Source: Archangium lipolyticum (GTDB lineage Bacteria > Myxococcota > Myxococcia > Myxococcales > Myxococcaceae). From it: a stretch of DNA of 64,000 nt. The stretch covers positions 744,001 through 808,000 of the forward strand of contig NZ_JANKBZ010000001.1 of assembly GCF_024623785.1 (NCBI RefSeq). Direction: 5' to 3'. Both the position numbers and the translations under genes were made by a program. The first letter of the stretch is position 1, and each line of letters begins with the position of its first letter. This document shows positions 63,713-64,000 of the stretch, in pieces. Under the pieces are notes generated by a model. That model was not told where the DNA came from and did not search any database. It was given only the letters and a program-made list of their open reading frames with translations.

Positions 63713-64000
63713 GTGCGACGCTTTCCGCTCCGAACGCTGCTGCTGATGGCGCTGGCCCTGGCGGCCTTCGCGCGCCTCTACTACCTCACCCATGTAAACG
63801 GGCGTCAGGCCGAGAGCCCCACCCCCGCCCCAGCGAAAGCGGACGAGCGGGCCATCGACGTGACGCCTCGTGGCCCCGAGGCAGGCCCCACCCCGGGCGC
63901 CCAGGCCTGCCGCACCCTGGATCGCTCCCTGGAGGGCGCGGTGCGAGCGCCCTCGGACCCGGCCGCCCTCGCCACGGCGCGGCAACAGCTCGACGCCTGC
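63713..64000 (+). CDS. membrane-anchored protein of unknown function, cut by right edge
   Basis: The frame from GTG 63713 (AAGGAG eight bases upstream) is open to the end of the window, giving 96 residues. It has a basic start and one hydrophobic helix (RTLLLMALALAAFARLYYL), probably a signal anchor, then a Pro/Ala/Asp-rich linker and two cysteines (AQACRTLDRS, LDAC). No family recognised; probably periplasmic. It is divergent from lpdA with a 75-bp gap. Confidence 0.6.
   Translation, partial: MRRFPLRTLLLMALALAAFARLYYLTHVNGRQAESPTPAPAKADERAIDVTPRGPEAGPTPGAQACRTLDRSLEGAVRAPSDPAALATARQQLDAC

Overview
The window looks like chromosome from a high-GC myxobacterium, most likely of the Cystobacterineae (Archangium/Cystobacter/Melittangium type). 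That is an inference from gene style: a Ser/Thr kinase-cyclase-AAA fusion, class III cyclase proteins, many secreted or lipoprotein beta-propellers, a paired DUF1501-type export locus, histone-H1-like tails on RNA/DNA-associated proteins, and frequent GTGA/ATGA stop-start overlaps. I see no rRNA, tRNA, CRISPR array, insertion sequence or phage gene.

Layout. 1-9.8 kb (minus strand): kinase fusion (cut by the left edge), P-type ATPase, then a tightly packed set of NadD, a degenerate phosphoesterase, NamZ-type muramidase, a class III cyclase and a TPR protein. 9.9-13.5 kb (plus): MutS2 and an MFS exporter. 13.6-18.3 kb (minus): MarR regulator, RND adaptor and RND pump in one coupled operon with a likely operator over the marR start codon. 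18.6-22.3 kb (plus): a three-gene secreted locus (cytochrome-like DUF1592/1588-type protein, lipoprotein, Tat-exported DUF1501-type protein).

22.4-38.1 kb is the centrepiece: a complete extracellular cellulose-use locus. GH48 and GH9 cellulases and an AA10 LPMO with CBM2 are read on the minus strand. A four-gene sugar ABC importer (glucose/mannose GtsABCD type) diverges from a GH1 beta-glucosidase, a LacI regulator and a second AA10 LPMO. Two copies of an 18-bp palindrome, exactly 100 bp apart, lie between the divergent units and are the probable LacI sites. Together: LPMOs oxidise crystalline cellulose, GH48 and GH9 release cellodextrins, and sugars are imported and cleaved inside the cell by GH1.

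38.1-46.8 kb holds secreted proteins: a 14-repeat RCC1 double propeller, a TPM-domain protein with an AraC regulator, an M14 carboxypeptidase whose Shine-Dalgarno is buried in a perfect hairpin, a Kelch lipoprotein coupled to a small secreted protein, and a tandem malectin-like protein. 46.9-56.3 kb: long-form RluA-type pseudouridine synthase, RNase R with an Arg/Gly-rich insert and an H1-like tail, an H1-tailed protein of unknown function, MoeA, RibA and a metallo-beta-lactamase-fold hydrolase. 56.3-63.6 kb is a lipoate/2-oxoacid dehydrogenase neighbourhood: a LipB-Nudix fusion, an AAA protein with a ClpX-type zinc finger, a lipoyl E2, LipA, a DUF72 protein and dihydrolipoyl dehydrogenase. 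A membrane-anchored protein runs off the right edge.

A short palindromic repeat occurs three times (13.5, 58.3 and 62.2 kb): it supplies the C-terminus and stop codon of the MFS gene, is translated in frame inside the zinc-finger AAA gene, and lies between two genes at 62.2 kb.
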